52,080 nucleotides of DNA, from assembly GCA_905480595.1 (NCBI GenBank), contig CAJQQY010000344.1, positions 1 to 52,080 of the forward strand, read 5' to 3'. Numbering within the stretch: position 1 is the stretch's first letter; each line of letters begins with the position of its first letter. A program made the position numbers and the translations under genes. Of this stretch, positions 40,956-48,547 are shown in pieces. Source of the stretch: an uncultured Saprospiraceae bacterium (GTDB lineage: Bacteria; Bacteroidota; Bacteroidia; Chitinophagales; Saprospiraceae). A model generated the notes under the pieces. It did no database searches and had not been told where the DNA came from. It saw nothing but the letters and a program-made list of their open reading frames with translations.

Positions 40956-42215
40956 TTATTTTTGCTCTAAAGGAATTTTTACGGTAAAAGTAGTCCCTTC
41001 ATTTTCTATACTTTCAAAATCTATTGTTCCATTCATCACCTCTAAATATTCACATACAATATTTAATCCTAATCCTGTTCCTTGAACATTGATGACATTC
41101 GACCCTCTAAAAAATCTAGTAAAAAGATGTTTTTGTTCAGAGAACGGAATACCAACACCTTCATCAACAACTTGTATAAACAATTGATTATCAACAACTT
41201 TCATTATACATAAAATCTTCCCGTTATCTTTTGAATACTTAATTGCATTAGAAAAAAGATTTAATAAAATATGGTTTAATAGTTTTTTATCTAGAAAGAC
41301 TTCATGATCGGTGTTTGGGATTTCTTTCACTAGTTTTTGATCAGGTTTCAATAGTCCTTTGTGCATATCAATGAACTCTTTACAAAATTTATGAATCATA
41401 AATCGCTCAGGTCTACTTGGTATTTTACCTTCTGCCAACTTAGTCAAAGAAAGAATATCATCTAATATTTCCGTCAAATGATTTACTGAAAACATGACTC
41501 TCTCAAAATGTCTTCCAGTCTTTTCGATTGTTCCATTTTTCAGATGCTGCTCAATTAAAGAGGTAGATGACATAATAGTACTCAATGGCGTTCTGAATTC
41601 ATGCGAGGCCATTGAAACAAAATTAGTTTTCAAATCATTCAATTCTTTCTCTCGTTCTAATGCTTTCCGAATTTCTAATTCGTTATTCCTCAAAGCTGCC
41701 TCAATTTTTTTTCTTTCTTTTATTTCGTTTTCGAGGCGAGTATTGGTTTCTAATAATTCCTTCACCGCAGCAGAAAGATCCTTTCTTTTGATTTCGACTT
41801 TTTCTTCCAACTGCCGATTCAATTCCATTATCTTCTCTTCATGCTCCTTGCGAATAGTCAAATCATGAATAATTCCTGCAAAGCATTTCTTACTTTGCAT
41901 ATGAAATTCGTTGACACTTAAACTACAGGGAAATAAAGTACCGTCTTTTTTCTTTCCAACTATATCTCGTCCAACTCCAATAATTTTGGCTTCACCTGTT
42001 TTATGATATTTTTGAAGGTAGGCATCATGCTTATTACTATGAGGTGTAGGCATTAAAAGGCTTACATTTTGGTCTAATAGTTCATCTATTTCATATCCAA
42101 ACAATTTTGCTCCTGCAGGATTAATCTTAGAAATCATTCCGTGTGAGTCAATAATAATTAAGCAGTCTACAGCTGTTTCGAAAATAGCTCGAAGCTGTTG
42201 GGCATCAATTGACAT
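40956..42215 (-). CDS. FixL-like PAS histidine kinase, probable heme oxygen sensor
   Basis: A 419-residue cytoplasmic kinase from the ATG at 42215 (a GTG seven codons earlier is possible). The PAS domain (about 8-120) carries NKHDAYLQKYHKTG and IIGVGRDIVGKKKDG. His63 and Arg83 are 20 residues apart, as are the heme-ligating His200 and oxygen-contacting Arg220 of Bradyrhizobium FixL, and the tyrosines at +3 and +7 also match. A long coiled coil follows, then the HisKA domain with His205 in MASHEFRTPLS, and an ATPase domain with LLNLFSNAIKYS, DEGVGIPF and GTGLGLNIV. There are no membrane helices. I infer that it senses oxygen and phosphorylates the fused regulator. Confidence 0.92.
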   Translation of the reverse strand: MSIDAQQLRAIFETAVDCLIIIDSHGMISKINPAGAKLFGYEIDELLDQNVSLLMPTPHSNKHDAYLQKYHKTGEAKIIGVGRDIVGKKKDGTLFPCSLSVNEFHMQSKKCFAGIIHDLTIRKEHEEKIMELNRQLEEKVEIKRKDLSAAVKELLETNTRLENEIKERKKIEAALRNNELEIRKALEREKELNDLKTNFVSMASHEFRTPLSTIMSSTSLIEQHLKNGTIEKTGRHFERVMFSVNHLTEILDDILSLTKLAEGKIPSRPERFMIHKFCKEFIDMHKGLLKPDQKLVKEIPNTDHEVFLDKKLLNHILLNLFSNAIKYSKDNGKILCIMKVVDNQLFIQVVDEGVGIPFSEQKHLFTRFFRGSNVINVQGTGLGLNIVCEYLEVMNGTIDFESIENEGTTFTVKIPLEQK

Positions 42216-42346
42216 ACTTAGGTTTGAATCTCTCACGAGTTATGACTTTTTGTTGAGTCTAGTAAATAAGCTGATTTTTGTACTCTAATACATTCAAGAA
42301 ATAATTGACTTGAATATGTAAAAATATTATTTGTATAAAAATTGAA

Positions 42347-42387
42347 AAGTGACAAAAATCACCATAGCGTGATGACTTTTGTCACTT
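42347..42387 (-). promoter_or_regulatory. Paired boxes forming a long palindrome before the FixL-like gene
   Basis: AGTGACAAAAATCACC (core 42350-42361) and ATGACTTTTGTCACTT (core 42373-42384) have centres 23 bp apart. Their outer halves also form an inverted repeat, AAGTGACAAAA at 42347-42357 with TTTTGTCACTT at 42377-42387, with a U-rich run beyond it on the minus strand. It may end the hibernation-factor transcript as well as bind the regulator. Distance to the kinase ATG is about 140 bp, longer than at other promoters. Confidence 0.75.
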
Positions 42388-42417
42388 CAATTAAGTTCAT
42401 GTTTAAACAAATCTCTC

Positions 42418-42732
42418 TTAAACTCGAGTTCCGCGCTTAGGCTCTGTGCTTTCTTTATACTTAATGATTTGTTTTCTAATTTTTGAAAACGCTAAAGGAA
42501 TAGCTTTTTCGAAGGAATCAGAATGGCTCTTTGAGAAAAGTATTTGACCTGGCACATGAATCTTTACTTCAAACTCTTTGTCTGATGTAGGATCTCCCCC
42601 ATCTTTTAATTTAAAATAAACATCTGCTTCTGAAAATCGAAGATTAAGTTCATCCAATTTATTTATTTTTTCAGAAATTTGATCTTTGAAGTAATCATTA
42701 ATTGAAAATGTTGAATGATAATTTACTTTCAT
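42418..42732 (-). CDS. Ribosome hibernation factor, HPF/RaiA family
   Basis: A 104-residue protein of the short HPF/YfiA type. It shows FSINDYFKDQISEKINKLDE, EADVYFKLKD, FEVKIHVPGQILFSKSHSDS and AIPLAFSKIRKQIIKYKE, the beta-alpha-beta-beta-beta-alpha pattern with basic residues on the last helix. Such proteins bind in the decoding channel of the 30S subunit and silence or dimerise ribosomes in energy limitation. No box precedes it directly. It probably depends on read-through past the hairpin at 42792-42820 from the operon starting at 43908, or on its own promoter. Confidence 0.88.
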   Translation of the reverse strand: MKVNYHSTFSINDYFKDQISEKINKLDELNLRFSEADVYFKLKDGGDPTSDKEFEVKIHVPGQILFSKSHSDSFEKAIPLAFSKIRKQIIKYKESTEPKRGTRV

Positions 42733-42791
42733 TTTTTATTTGTTTTGTTTTATTAATTCTTTCGATAAAATTTTTACCTGTTTTTAAATCA

Positions 42792-42820
42792 AAGGGCGAT
42801 TGAAATTCACAATCGCCCTT
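42792..42820 (-). terminator. Hairpin between DUF2892 and hibernation-factor genes
   Basis: AAGGGCGATTG at 42792-42802 pairs exactly with CAATCGCCCTT at 42810-42820 around a 7-base loop. On the minus strand only a short, broken U-run follows, so it may end transcription partially and set the ratio of the hibernation factor to the upstream genes. Confidence 0.68.
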
Positions 42821-42864
42821 CGTTCATTAAGGCTATATTGAGAAAAATCTACACGTTTTATTTA

Positions 42865-43071
42865 CTAAGATGATTTCATCTTAGTGTTCACTCCTAACCA
42901 TCGATAAATAAAGCAATCACCTGTAAAAGCAGTTACTAATAATACAACAGCAATAATACCAAACCCCATAGCAACCAGTCCAACAATCCATCCAGCATAG
43001 TATAAGTAGAAAATACCTAGTACTAAGAGTACTCTGATAATCCTGTCAATTAAACCTAAATTACTTTTCAT
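42865..43071 (-). CDS. DUF2892 family membrane protein
   Basis: A 68-residue protein with the DUF2892 pattern: NLGLIDRIIRVLLVLGIFYL, a Gly-rich second helix, then TGDCFIYRWLGVNTKMK (family consensus ends C..Y..LGI.T). Two membrane helices are visible. It lies 32 bp after a CBS gene and is the last member of the 43908 operon before a hairpin. It is a second DUF2892 gene under the same regulator as the one at 30152-30403. The function of the family is unknown. Confidence 0.88.
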   Translation of the reverse strand: MKSNLGLIDRIIRVLLVLGIFYLYYAGWIVGLVAMGFGIIAVVLLVTAFTGDCFIYRWLGVNTKMKSS

Positions 43072-43103
43072 GATTTTGGGTTTTATTTTTTTGAAAAGAT
43101 GTT

Positions 43104-43529
43104 TTAACTATTGAGTTCACCGAGCACATCATTACTTGTAATAATCCCTACTAATTCATTTTCATCAATTACAGGTAACGCATGAATATGATGTTTTGAA
43201 AAAATACTTAACGCTTCATTTATCGTCGCATTAGATGATATCACTTGAGGATCAGGAGTCATCAAATCTCGAATATCAAACATCATATTTAATGTTTCTT
43301 CATCCGATTGTTTTAGCATTGGTAGCTTAAGCGCAAGTGATTTTAGCATATCATTTGAACTAATGATTCCTATAACTTCTTGCCTAGAGTTTACAATGGG
43401 TAAATGATGAAATGTCATTTCGGAAAATATTCGAAGCGTGTGTGTGAATGAATTCGACACATGCCCAACTAAAATATTCCTAGACATTAAGTCTGATACT
43501 TTTTTAGTTTTTATATTATCCGTGAACAT
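43104..43529 (-). CDS. CBS-pair domain protein
   Basis: A 141-residue two-CBS protein from the ATG at 43529; the longer frame would overlap the previous gene. It contains LMSRNILVGHVSNSF with HHLPIV and VIGIISSNDML, then LMTPDPQVISSNATI with HALPVI and LVGIITSNDVLGEL. It follows the 124-residue unknown protein by 4 bp and precedes a DUF2892 gene, so the three are one unit. Nucleotide sensing is the expected role. Confidence 0.92.
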   Translation of the reverse strand: MFTDNIKTKKVSDLMSRNILVGHVSNSFTHTLRIFSEMTFHHLPIVNSRQEVIGIISSNDMLKSLALKLPMLKQSDEETLNMMFDIRDLMTPDPQVISSNATINEALSIFSKHHIHALPVIDENELVGIITSNDVLGELNS

Positions 43530-43533
43530 ATTG

Positions 43534-43908
43534 TTATATTTTATTCTCTTGAAACTTAGTGAATGATTCAGCTCGATCATTTTGTTGTTTCAAAGTCCAT
43601 TCATCTGTTGCTGTCGTTTGCAACCAAAGATTTCCTGACTTATAAAACACTTGAGCACTCAATCCATATTGTTCTAATAAATTAGATTCTAGCTCACTTA
43701 TTTTTTGATCATCTTCGATACTTAAATCCCCAGTATTGTGAATTTTTCGAATCGATTCAATGCTTTTTTCTGAACCCCATTTCATAGAATCAGGAGATCC
43801 TTCCTTAGTAGTATGAGCTTCTTTGTAAAACTCAATTTTTAAGAATGGAAATTTATTATTGAATTCTTGTTGAACTTCTTCTATTGTTTTTGAATCTGTG
43901 ATAATCAT
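43534..43908 (-). CDS. Uncharacterised 124-residue protein, paralogue of the product at 23609-23986
   Basis: A soluble protein sharing the pattern of the protein at 23609: VQQEFNNKFPFLKIEFYKEA near residue 11, GLSAQVFYKSGNLWLQTTAT near 87, and DEWTLKQQNDR. The middle part (35-75) is acidic and variable. There are no signal, membrane segments or cysteines. It is the first gene of a box-controlled unit with a CBS and a DUF2892 gene. The family has no name I know, and its repeated link to CBS and USP genes is the only hint of function. Confidence 0.75.
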   Translation of the reverse strand: MIITDSKTIEEVQQEFNNKFPFLKIEFYKEAHTTKEGSPDSMKWGSEKSIESIRKIHNTGDLSIEDDQKISELESNLLEQYGLSAQVFYKSGNLWLQTTATDEWTLKQQNDRAESFTKFQENKI

Positions 43909-43969
43909 TTCCTAATTGTTTTATTTTTTTTGATATTATAAATTTACAAAGACCTCGAATTTCAGATAT

Positions 43970-44003
43970 TGACCTTTGTCACTCTGTCTAGTGATTTTAA
44001 TCA
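43970..44003 (-). promoter_or_regulatory. Paired TGA-N6-TCA boxes before the 43908 operon
   Basis: TTGACCTTTGTCAC (core 43970-43981) and GTGATTTTAATCAT (core 43992-44003) are centred 22 bp apart, 67 and 89 bp before the start at 43908. Confidence 0.8.
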
Positions 44004-44015
44004 TCTTCTTTTTCC

Positions 44016-44052
44016 AAAAAAAATCCGCTAAACAAATGATTGTTTAACGGAT
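44016..44052 (-). terminator. Terminator after a USP gene
   Basis: TCCGCTAAACA at 44024-44034 pairs, with one mismatch, with TGTTTAACGGA at 44041-44051. On the minus strand eight U residues follow (44016-44023). It ends the USP gene at 44095-44931 and directly borders the next box pair. Confidence 0.85.
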
Positions 44053-44094
44053 AATTACTTTTGTAGCATAAACTACATCATCATGAGAGTATCT

Positions 44095-44931
44095 TTATTT
44101 TTCATTCAATATCAACAAAGGGACTTCTGTTTTCATTGCCATTGTTTTTGTAAAACTTTTATGAAAAAGTCTTTCGAAAAAATTTCTTTTTGGCTTGAAC
44201 ATCACCATTGTTGAAATATTATGATTATCAATAAAAACATTTAGATCCTCTACCATATCTTCAGTAAAAATGCAATGGAATGAAATGTCCATGGTAGGGG
44301 CATTTTCAGCAAAAAAGGTTTCCATCTCTGCTATTTTTTCTTCTAAATATTCTTTCTTATCATTCAAGTGAACCGCAATTACTTTAGACTGAACTGATTG
44401 AAACAACTTGCTGGCTTTCCAAATTTCAAATGGATCCGCTGCTAAAAAATCAGTCGCATAACCTATCACCATTTCATCCCTAAATCTAGCTTTCTCAGGA
44501 ATCACTAAAACGGGACAAGTGACATATTTTAAAACATCTGCAGTCGTACTCCCCAAAAACTTATCCCACACACTATTCTCACCTTGCGTCCCCATGATGA
44601 TCAAGTCCACATTATCTCGAACTGCAACTTCCACTATTTTTGTATCAGGAATACCCACTTCAATATCAGTTTCGATATCTGGAGAAAAACCTAATCTTTT
44701 TCGAACTCGCTCAGTTGTTTCATTCATTTTGGTTCTTGCCATCTTAATCTTTTCATCTGTTGCTACCGCTGTAAATGAAGGATAGTCTAATGGAGGAGTA
44801 TCAAAAATAGCTACATGAAGAATTTCAATTGTTGCATCAATTTTATCAGCCATAAAAAAAGCATATCTCAATGCATTTTCAGAACATAGAGAAAAATCAA
44901 CAGGAACTAAAATTTTGGTTTGCTTTTTCAT
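44095..44931 (-). CDS. Universal stress protein, two UspA domains
   Basis: A 278-residue tandem UspA protein: TKILVPVDFSLCSENALRYA, the ATP loop MGTQGENSVWDKFLGS (G-2x-G-9x-G-S) near residue 119, then CPVLVIP. The second half ends with HKSFTKTMAMKTEVPLLIL and lacks the loop. It is transcribed alone between a box pair and a terminator. The linker (about 55-95) is rich in Lys, Thr and Glu. It resembles the USP at 26076-26891 in its GTQG loop. Confidence 0.93.
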   Translation of the reverse strand: MKKQTKILVPVDFSLCSENALRYAFFMADKIDATIEILHVAIFDTPPLDYPSFTAVATDEKIKMARTKMNETTERVRKRLGFSPDIETDIEVGIPDTKIVEVAVRDNVDLIIMGTQGENSVWDKFLGSTTADVLKYVTCPVLVIPEKARFRDEMVIGYATDFLAADPFEIWKASKLFQSVQSKVIAVHLNDKKEYLEEKIAEMETFFAENAPTMDISFHCIFTEDMVEDLNVFIDNHNISTMVMFKPKRNFFERLFHKSFTKTMAMKTEVPLLILNEK

Positions 44932-44997
44932 CTTAGTAATTTTTTAAAATAGTTATTTTCTTATTTCAAAGTTAATGTCGTCTCAAAAAAAAGAAGA

Positions 44998-45031
44998 TGA
45001 TAATTATCACCAATTTTGATGATCTTTATCA
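44998..45031 (-). promoter_or_regulatory. Paired TGA-N6-TCA boxes before a USP gene
   Basis: TGATAATTATCACC (core 44998-45009) and TGATCTTTATCACT (core 45020-45031) are centred 22 bp apart, 72 and 94 bp before the start at 44931. Confidence 0.82.
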
Positions 45032-45045
45032 CTCATCAAAAAACA

Positions 45046-45078
45046 AAAACCCGATGCACTTTAGGTACATCGGGTTTT
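45046..45078 (-). terminator. Terminator after the second PAS kinase gene
   Basis: AAAACCCGATG at 45046-45056 pairs exactly with CATCGGGTTTT at 45068-45078. On the minus strand a U-rich run follows. It ends the kinase transcript 26 bp after its stop. Confidence 0.85.
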
Positions 45079-45103
45079 ATTTTTTTGATACGTATGTGTT
45101 TTT

Positions 45104-46663
45104 TTACTCTTCTACCACATTCGGAATTTCTACAAAAAAGGTAGTTCCCTCTCCTTCTTTACTTTCAAACCAGATTTTTCCATCCATCAAATCTAAGTAC
45201 CTCTTTACAATGGTTAAGCCTAACCCAGTCCCTTGTATATTCGTCACATTATGCGCTCTAAAAAATCTCGAGAACATTAACTTTTGGTCTTCTTCTGGAA
45301 TTCCAATCCCATAATCTTTAACTTTTATCGTTAATTTTTCACAAGTATAGTGCGTGTGTAATTCAACATTTTTTCCTTCGTGAGAATATTTAATTCCATT
45401 GGACAGAAGATTGATAATTATATTTTTTAACAAATGTTCATCTGCTTTTATATTTTTATCGCCTTCATGAAAATGAATAATGTTTTGATCTTTTTTTGAA
45501 ATCAGGCTCATTTCATCAATCACATGTTGGATATATTCCTCTATCTCAACTTCTACTGGACTGTATCTTACCTTTCCTGATTCTAATTTTTCCAATGATA
45601 AAAAATCATTCAAAATAGACGTCAGATTTCGAACAGAGGATTCAATTCGCTTAACGTGTTTCATCCGTTTATCATGTTGCTCCCCTTTTTCATATCGTCC
45701 AATCAAATTGGCAGAAGACAAAATGGAGCTCAAAGGAGTTCGAAATTCGTGAGAAGCCATGGAAACAAATCGAGATTTGAGTTCACCCAATTGTTTTTCT
45801 TTCTCATAAGATTCTCGAAGTTTAGATTCACTTGCTCGAAGTTCTTCCGTTCGCTCAATTACCTTTTTTTCTAATTCTTCAGAGTGCATCAAAATTCTAC
45901 GGTCGTATTCTTTTCGTTGAGAAATATCTGAAATAAACGCGACAAAAACTGGCAAATCTCCCAATTTTGAATATTGAAGATGTACATCTACCGGATAAGT
46001 AGTAGAATCTTTTCGGATGTGAACAGTTTCAAATGTTAATTCATTCACTCTTCCATTCTTCAATGGTTCTATTAATTCAAGAAATTCTTTTTCCTCAAAG
46101 TCCGGTTTAATTTCGATGGGCGTCATTAGCATCATCTCTTCCAATGTATATCCCATGTTTTGACGTGCTCCTTTGTTGACTTGAATGAACTTTAAAGTCT
46201 CCGCATCAAAAATAAAAATCTCATTTAATGACTCTTCAACAATTTCCGAAATGTCATCACTTATCTTCTTCGCTTTTTTTAAACTCTTTAAAGTTTCTTG
46301 CTGCAATGTGTCATCATTTACATAAGCTATCGCAAATCGTTCGCCATCAAGATCCATGTGACTTAAACTAATTTCTACAGAAAATTGTGAACCATCTTTT
46401 CGCTGCCCATACAAATCAAGGTTGGCTCCCATCGTTCGAGGAAGAGGTTTTTTATGATATTTTTGTCGATGCTTCACATGACCTTTTCGAAAAGAGTTAG
46501 GTATCAATATTTCAATAGGGTTTGAAATTAGTTCTCCTCTTTCATAACCAAAAAGCTTTTCTGTAAAGGGATTTGCTTGCACAATTTCTCCTTCGCTATT
46601 TACTACAAGAATCCCAATCGTTGCCTCCTGAAACATCGCCTGAAGCATTTTCTGATTATCCAT
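45104..46663 (-). CDS. PAS histidine kinase with two PAS domains
   Basis: A 519-residue soluble kinase. PAS1 (about 1-120) is FixL-like in outline, with KGHVKHRQKYHKKP placing a His at the heme-ligand position, but the arginine of FixL is a leucine here, so heme binding is uncertain. PAS2 (about 150-262) ends in FISDISQRKEYDRRI. A coiled coil leads to the HisKA domain with SMASHEFRTPLSSILSSANL and an ATPase domain with INLLSNGIKYS, VKDYGIGIPEED and GTGLGLTIV. No receiver is fused to it. It is closely related to the FixL-like kinase in the catalytic half and may feed the same regulator with a second signal. Confidence 0.92.
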   Translation of the reverse strand: MDNQKMLQAMFQEATIGILVVNSEGEIVQANPFTEKLFGYERGELISNPIEILIPNSFRKGHVKHRQKYHKKPLPRTMGANLDLYGQRKDGSQFSVEISLSHMDLDGERFAIAYVNDDTLQQETLKSLKKAKKISDDISEIVEESLNEIFIFDAETLKFIQVNKGARQNMGYTLEEMMLMTPIEIKPDFEEKEFLELIEPLKNGRVNELTFETVHIRKDSTTYPVDVHLQYSKLGDLPVFVAFISDISQRKEYDRRILMHSEELEKKVIERTEELRASESKLRESYEKEKQLGELKSRFVSMASHEFRTPLSSILSSANLIGRYEKGEQHDKRMKHVKRIESSVRNLTSILNDFLSLEKLESGKVRYSPVEVEIEEYIQHVIDEMSLISKKDQNIIHFHEGDKNIKADEHLLKNIIINLLSNGIKYSHEGKNVELHTHYTCEKLTIKVKDYGIGIPEEDQKLMFSRFFRAHNVTNIQGTGLGLTIVKRYLDLMDGKIWFESKEGEGTTFFVEIPNVVEE

Positions 46664-46763
46664 TTCTTTTTTTTATTTGAAACATTTTTTATTTGAACAA
46701 AATAACAAGTAAATATTTTATAAAAAAATCTTTCGAGTACATACTTTCTATTCAGAACGTGTT

Positions 46764-46797
46764 TAATTAAAATCACTTTCTATTTTGATAAAAATCA
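46764..46797. promoter_or_regulatory. Box with degenerate partner in a divergent region
   Basis: TTGATAAAAATCAT (core 46786-46797) is a good box. TAATTAAAATCA at 46764-46775 keeps only one half-site but is centred 22 bp away. Centres are 46 and 68 bp before the rightward gene at 46838 and about 106 and 128 bp before the kinase gene, so either or both may be targets. Confidence 0.6.
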
Positions 46798-46837
46798 TGA
46801 TTTTTTATGAAGATCTTATTTAAGATGATTAAAAAAC

Positions 46838-47560
46838 ATGAAAAAGATATATTTACTCCTTCTTATGTTTTTCATTTCTTGGCCAATCATCTCTCAAGAA
46901 AATTATAATGAAATTAGGAAATTGTCATTTAGCTTAGATTTGGGATATCCTTTTTATAATTATAATGACCAGTTGAATGAAGTTTTTATTGATCAAGCTT
47001 TTAATGAACCTACTCGATGTTGGAGTTTTATTTTCCCATGTGAAAATGAATTTACTCAGCATCTAAGAACTTCTTCATCTCCCTATTTTGGAATTGATAT
47101 CAGTTATTTATTACCTAATATGCAAGAAGTCGGGCTTCAAATTAGTATTTTGAATAGAGGTGATATTACAGGATATCAAGAAAGATATAAATACCTATCC
47201 CTTGATTTCAAAAAAAATAGTTTCACTCCTTATTATCGGATTCTGAACTTATCCCAAAGGATACAATTCGATATGGGAATCCCTGCCAACTTTATCAAGT
47301 TTGAATTTGAGAAACCTGAAGGGCAGGAATATTTTAAACCTGGATTATTTATTGGTGGGAAAATAGGGATTATAGAAAAACGTTCTTATTCTGTACGCCT
47401 GACTGCTCAAACTAACTGGGTATTAGGAACTGTTAAAATTGAGCCTTATGAAATGACATATAGTGAAAATGGAAATCAAATAACAGAAATAGGATTCCGA
47501 GAAGAGAAAATTAAACTTAAAGAAATTTTCTTTATTATATCTTATGTACGGAAATTCTAA
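46838..47560 (+). CDS. Exported protein of unknown function, probably beta-barrel
   Basis: A 240-residue protein with a cleavable signal (MKKIYLLLLMFFISWPIIS). The mature part alternates hydrophobic and polar residues with many Tyr, Phe and Asn, and ends in EIFFIISYVRKF, a typical outer-membrane barrel end with C-terminal Phe. PYFGIDISYLLPNMQEVGLQ and KPGLFIGGKIGIIEKRSY are likely strand pairs. I do not recognise the family. A box pair lies just upstream, so it is a candidate member of the low-oxygen regulon. A bidirectional hairpin follows. Confidence 0.7.
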   Translation: MKKIYLLLLMFFISWPIISQENYNEIRKLSFSLDLGYPFYNYNDQLNEVFIDQAFNEPTRCWSFIFPCENEFTQHLRTSSSPYFGIDISYLLPNMQEVGLQISILNRGDITGYQERYKYLSLDFKKNSFTPYYRILNLSQRIQFDMGIPANFIKFEFEKPEGQEYFKPGLFIGGKIGIIEKRSYSVRLTAQTNWVLGTVKIEPYEMTYSENGNQITEIGFREEKIKLKEIFFIISYVRKF

Positions 47561-47572
47561 AAACATATAACA

Positions 47573-47619
47573 ATATAATTACAATAAATTCACCTTCTAA
47601 AAACCCATTGTAATTATAT
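47573..47619. terminator. Inverted repeat between convergent genes
   Basis: ATATAATTACAAT at 47573-47585 pairs exactly with ATTGTAATTATAT at 47607-47619 across 21 bases. It separates the rightward barrel gene from the leftward CBS gene, whose stop follows 3 bases later. The stem is A+T-rich, so its strength is uncertain. Confidence 0.6.
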
Positions 47620-47621
47620 AG

Positions 47622-48065
47622 TTAAACTGGATCAAACTCTAAGTCATCATCTTCCACCAATGCATATGGAATTTTCAAAAGTAGCGCTAATAAATCATGT
47701 GCGGTAATAATTCCAATCACAATTTTATCCTTCACAATCGGAAGCGCATGAATTTTATTTTCTAAAAAAATATGGGCTGCCGTTTGCAATTCATCCGATG
47801 GAGATAAAAACTGAGGATGCTTAGTCATGAAATCTTTTGCATCCAAAGCTGGCCAAGTGGATGGTCGTTTCTCCAATAATTTTTCCATTCGAAACAAATC
47901 AAGCTTACTTATTATTCCTAACAGATTTCCATAATCATTTACTACTGGAAGGTGATGAAAGCTTTTTTCATTAAAAAGATGCTTGACATCCTCTGCCAAC
48001 GTATTCGGATGAACGGTCACCAATTCTTTTTTTAAAATACTACTTATTGGATTACAAAAATTCAT
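47622..48065 (-). CDS. CBS-pair domain protein
   Basis: A 147-residue two-CBS protein: ILKKELVTVHPNTLAED with HHLPVV and LLGIISKLDLF, then FMTKHPQFLSPSDELQ with HALPIV and VIGIITAHDLLAL. The usual IMT at the first motif is ILK, so that half is less typical. The tail is acidic. It is the last gene of the serine-hydrolase-like/CBS/CBS unit, 24 bp after the preceding CBS gene. Confidence 0.9.
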   Translation of the reverse strand: MNFCNPISSILKKELVTVHPNTLAEDVKHLFNEKSFHHLPVVNDYGNLLGIISKLDLFRMEKLLEKRPSTWPALDAKDFMTKHPQFLSPSDELQTAAHIFLENKIHALPIVKDKIVIGIITAHDLLALLLKIPYALVEDDDLEFDPV

Positions 48066-48089
48066 GACTCTTTTTTTTATTAAAAAAAA

Positions 48090-48521
48090 TTAAACGCTAA
48101 CTTCTTTTTCTAAAATCAAATTGATAATATCAAATGTCGTTATAATTCCAACTAACGAATCATCATCTTTGACAATCGGAATAGCATGGAATCTATTTTT
48201 TTGAAATAGCTTAATCGCTTTTTCAATAGAATCTTCAGGCTGTAAACATTCCAAATCTTCTGTCATAATTTCTTCTGCCCTATAATTTTTTAGTCGGACA
48301 TCATTCATCAAATCTTGGTAAGAATTATAATTCATGCCTTTGAGAAAATGTAACAAATCAGACTTACTAATCAATCCAACTAATTTATTAAAATTAACTA
48401 CAGGCACATGATGGATTTCATTGACATCCATTATATCTCTAACAATTACTACTTTATCTTCCGCTTGAACAACCATTAGATCAGTTGTCATTATACTTGA
48501 AATAGGAGCTTGAATATTCAT
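48090..48521 (-). CDS. CBS-pair domain protein
   Basis: A 143-residue two-CBS protein: SIMTTDLMVVQAEDKVV with HHVPVV and LVGLISKSDLL, then IMTEDLECLQPEDSIE with HAIPIV and LVGIITTFDIINL. It is the closest relative of the CBS protein at 19715-20143 (both have FLKGMN- or FMKGLG-type linkers and end in TTFDII). It lies 26 bp after the serine-hydrolase-like gene with no box of its own. Confidence 0.92.
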   Translation of the reverse strand: MNIQAPISSIMTTDLMVVQAEDKVVIVRDIMDVNEIHHVPVVNFNKLVGLISKSDLLHFLKGMNYNSYQDLMNDVRLKNYRAEEIMTEDLECLQPEDSIEKAIKLFQKNRFHAIPIVKDDDSLVGIITTFDIINLILEKEVSV

Positions 48522-48547
48522 TTATTTTATTTTTAGAATTTAAAAAA

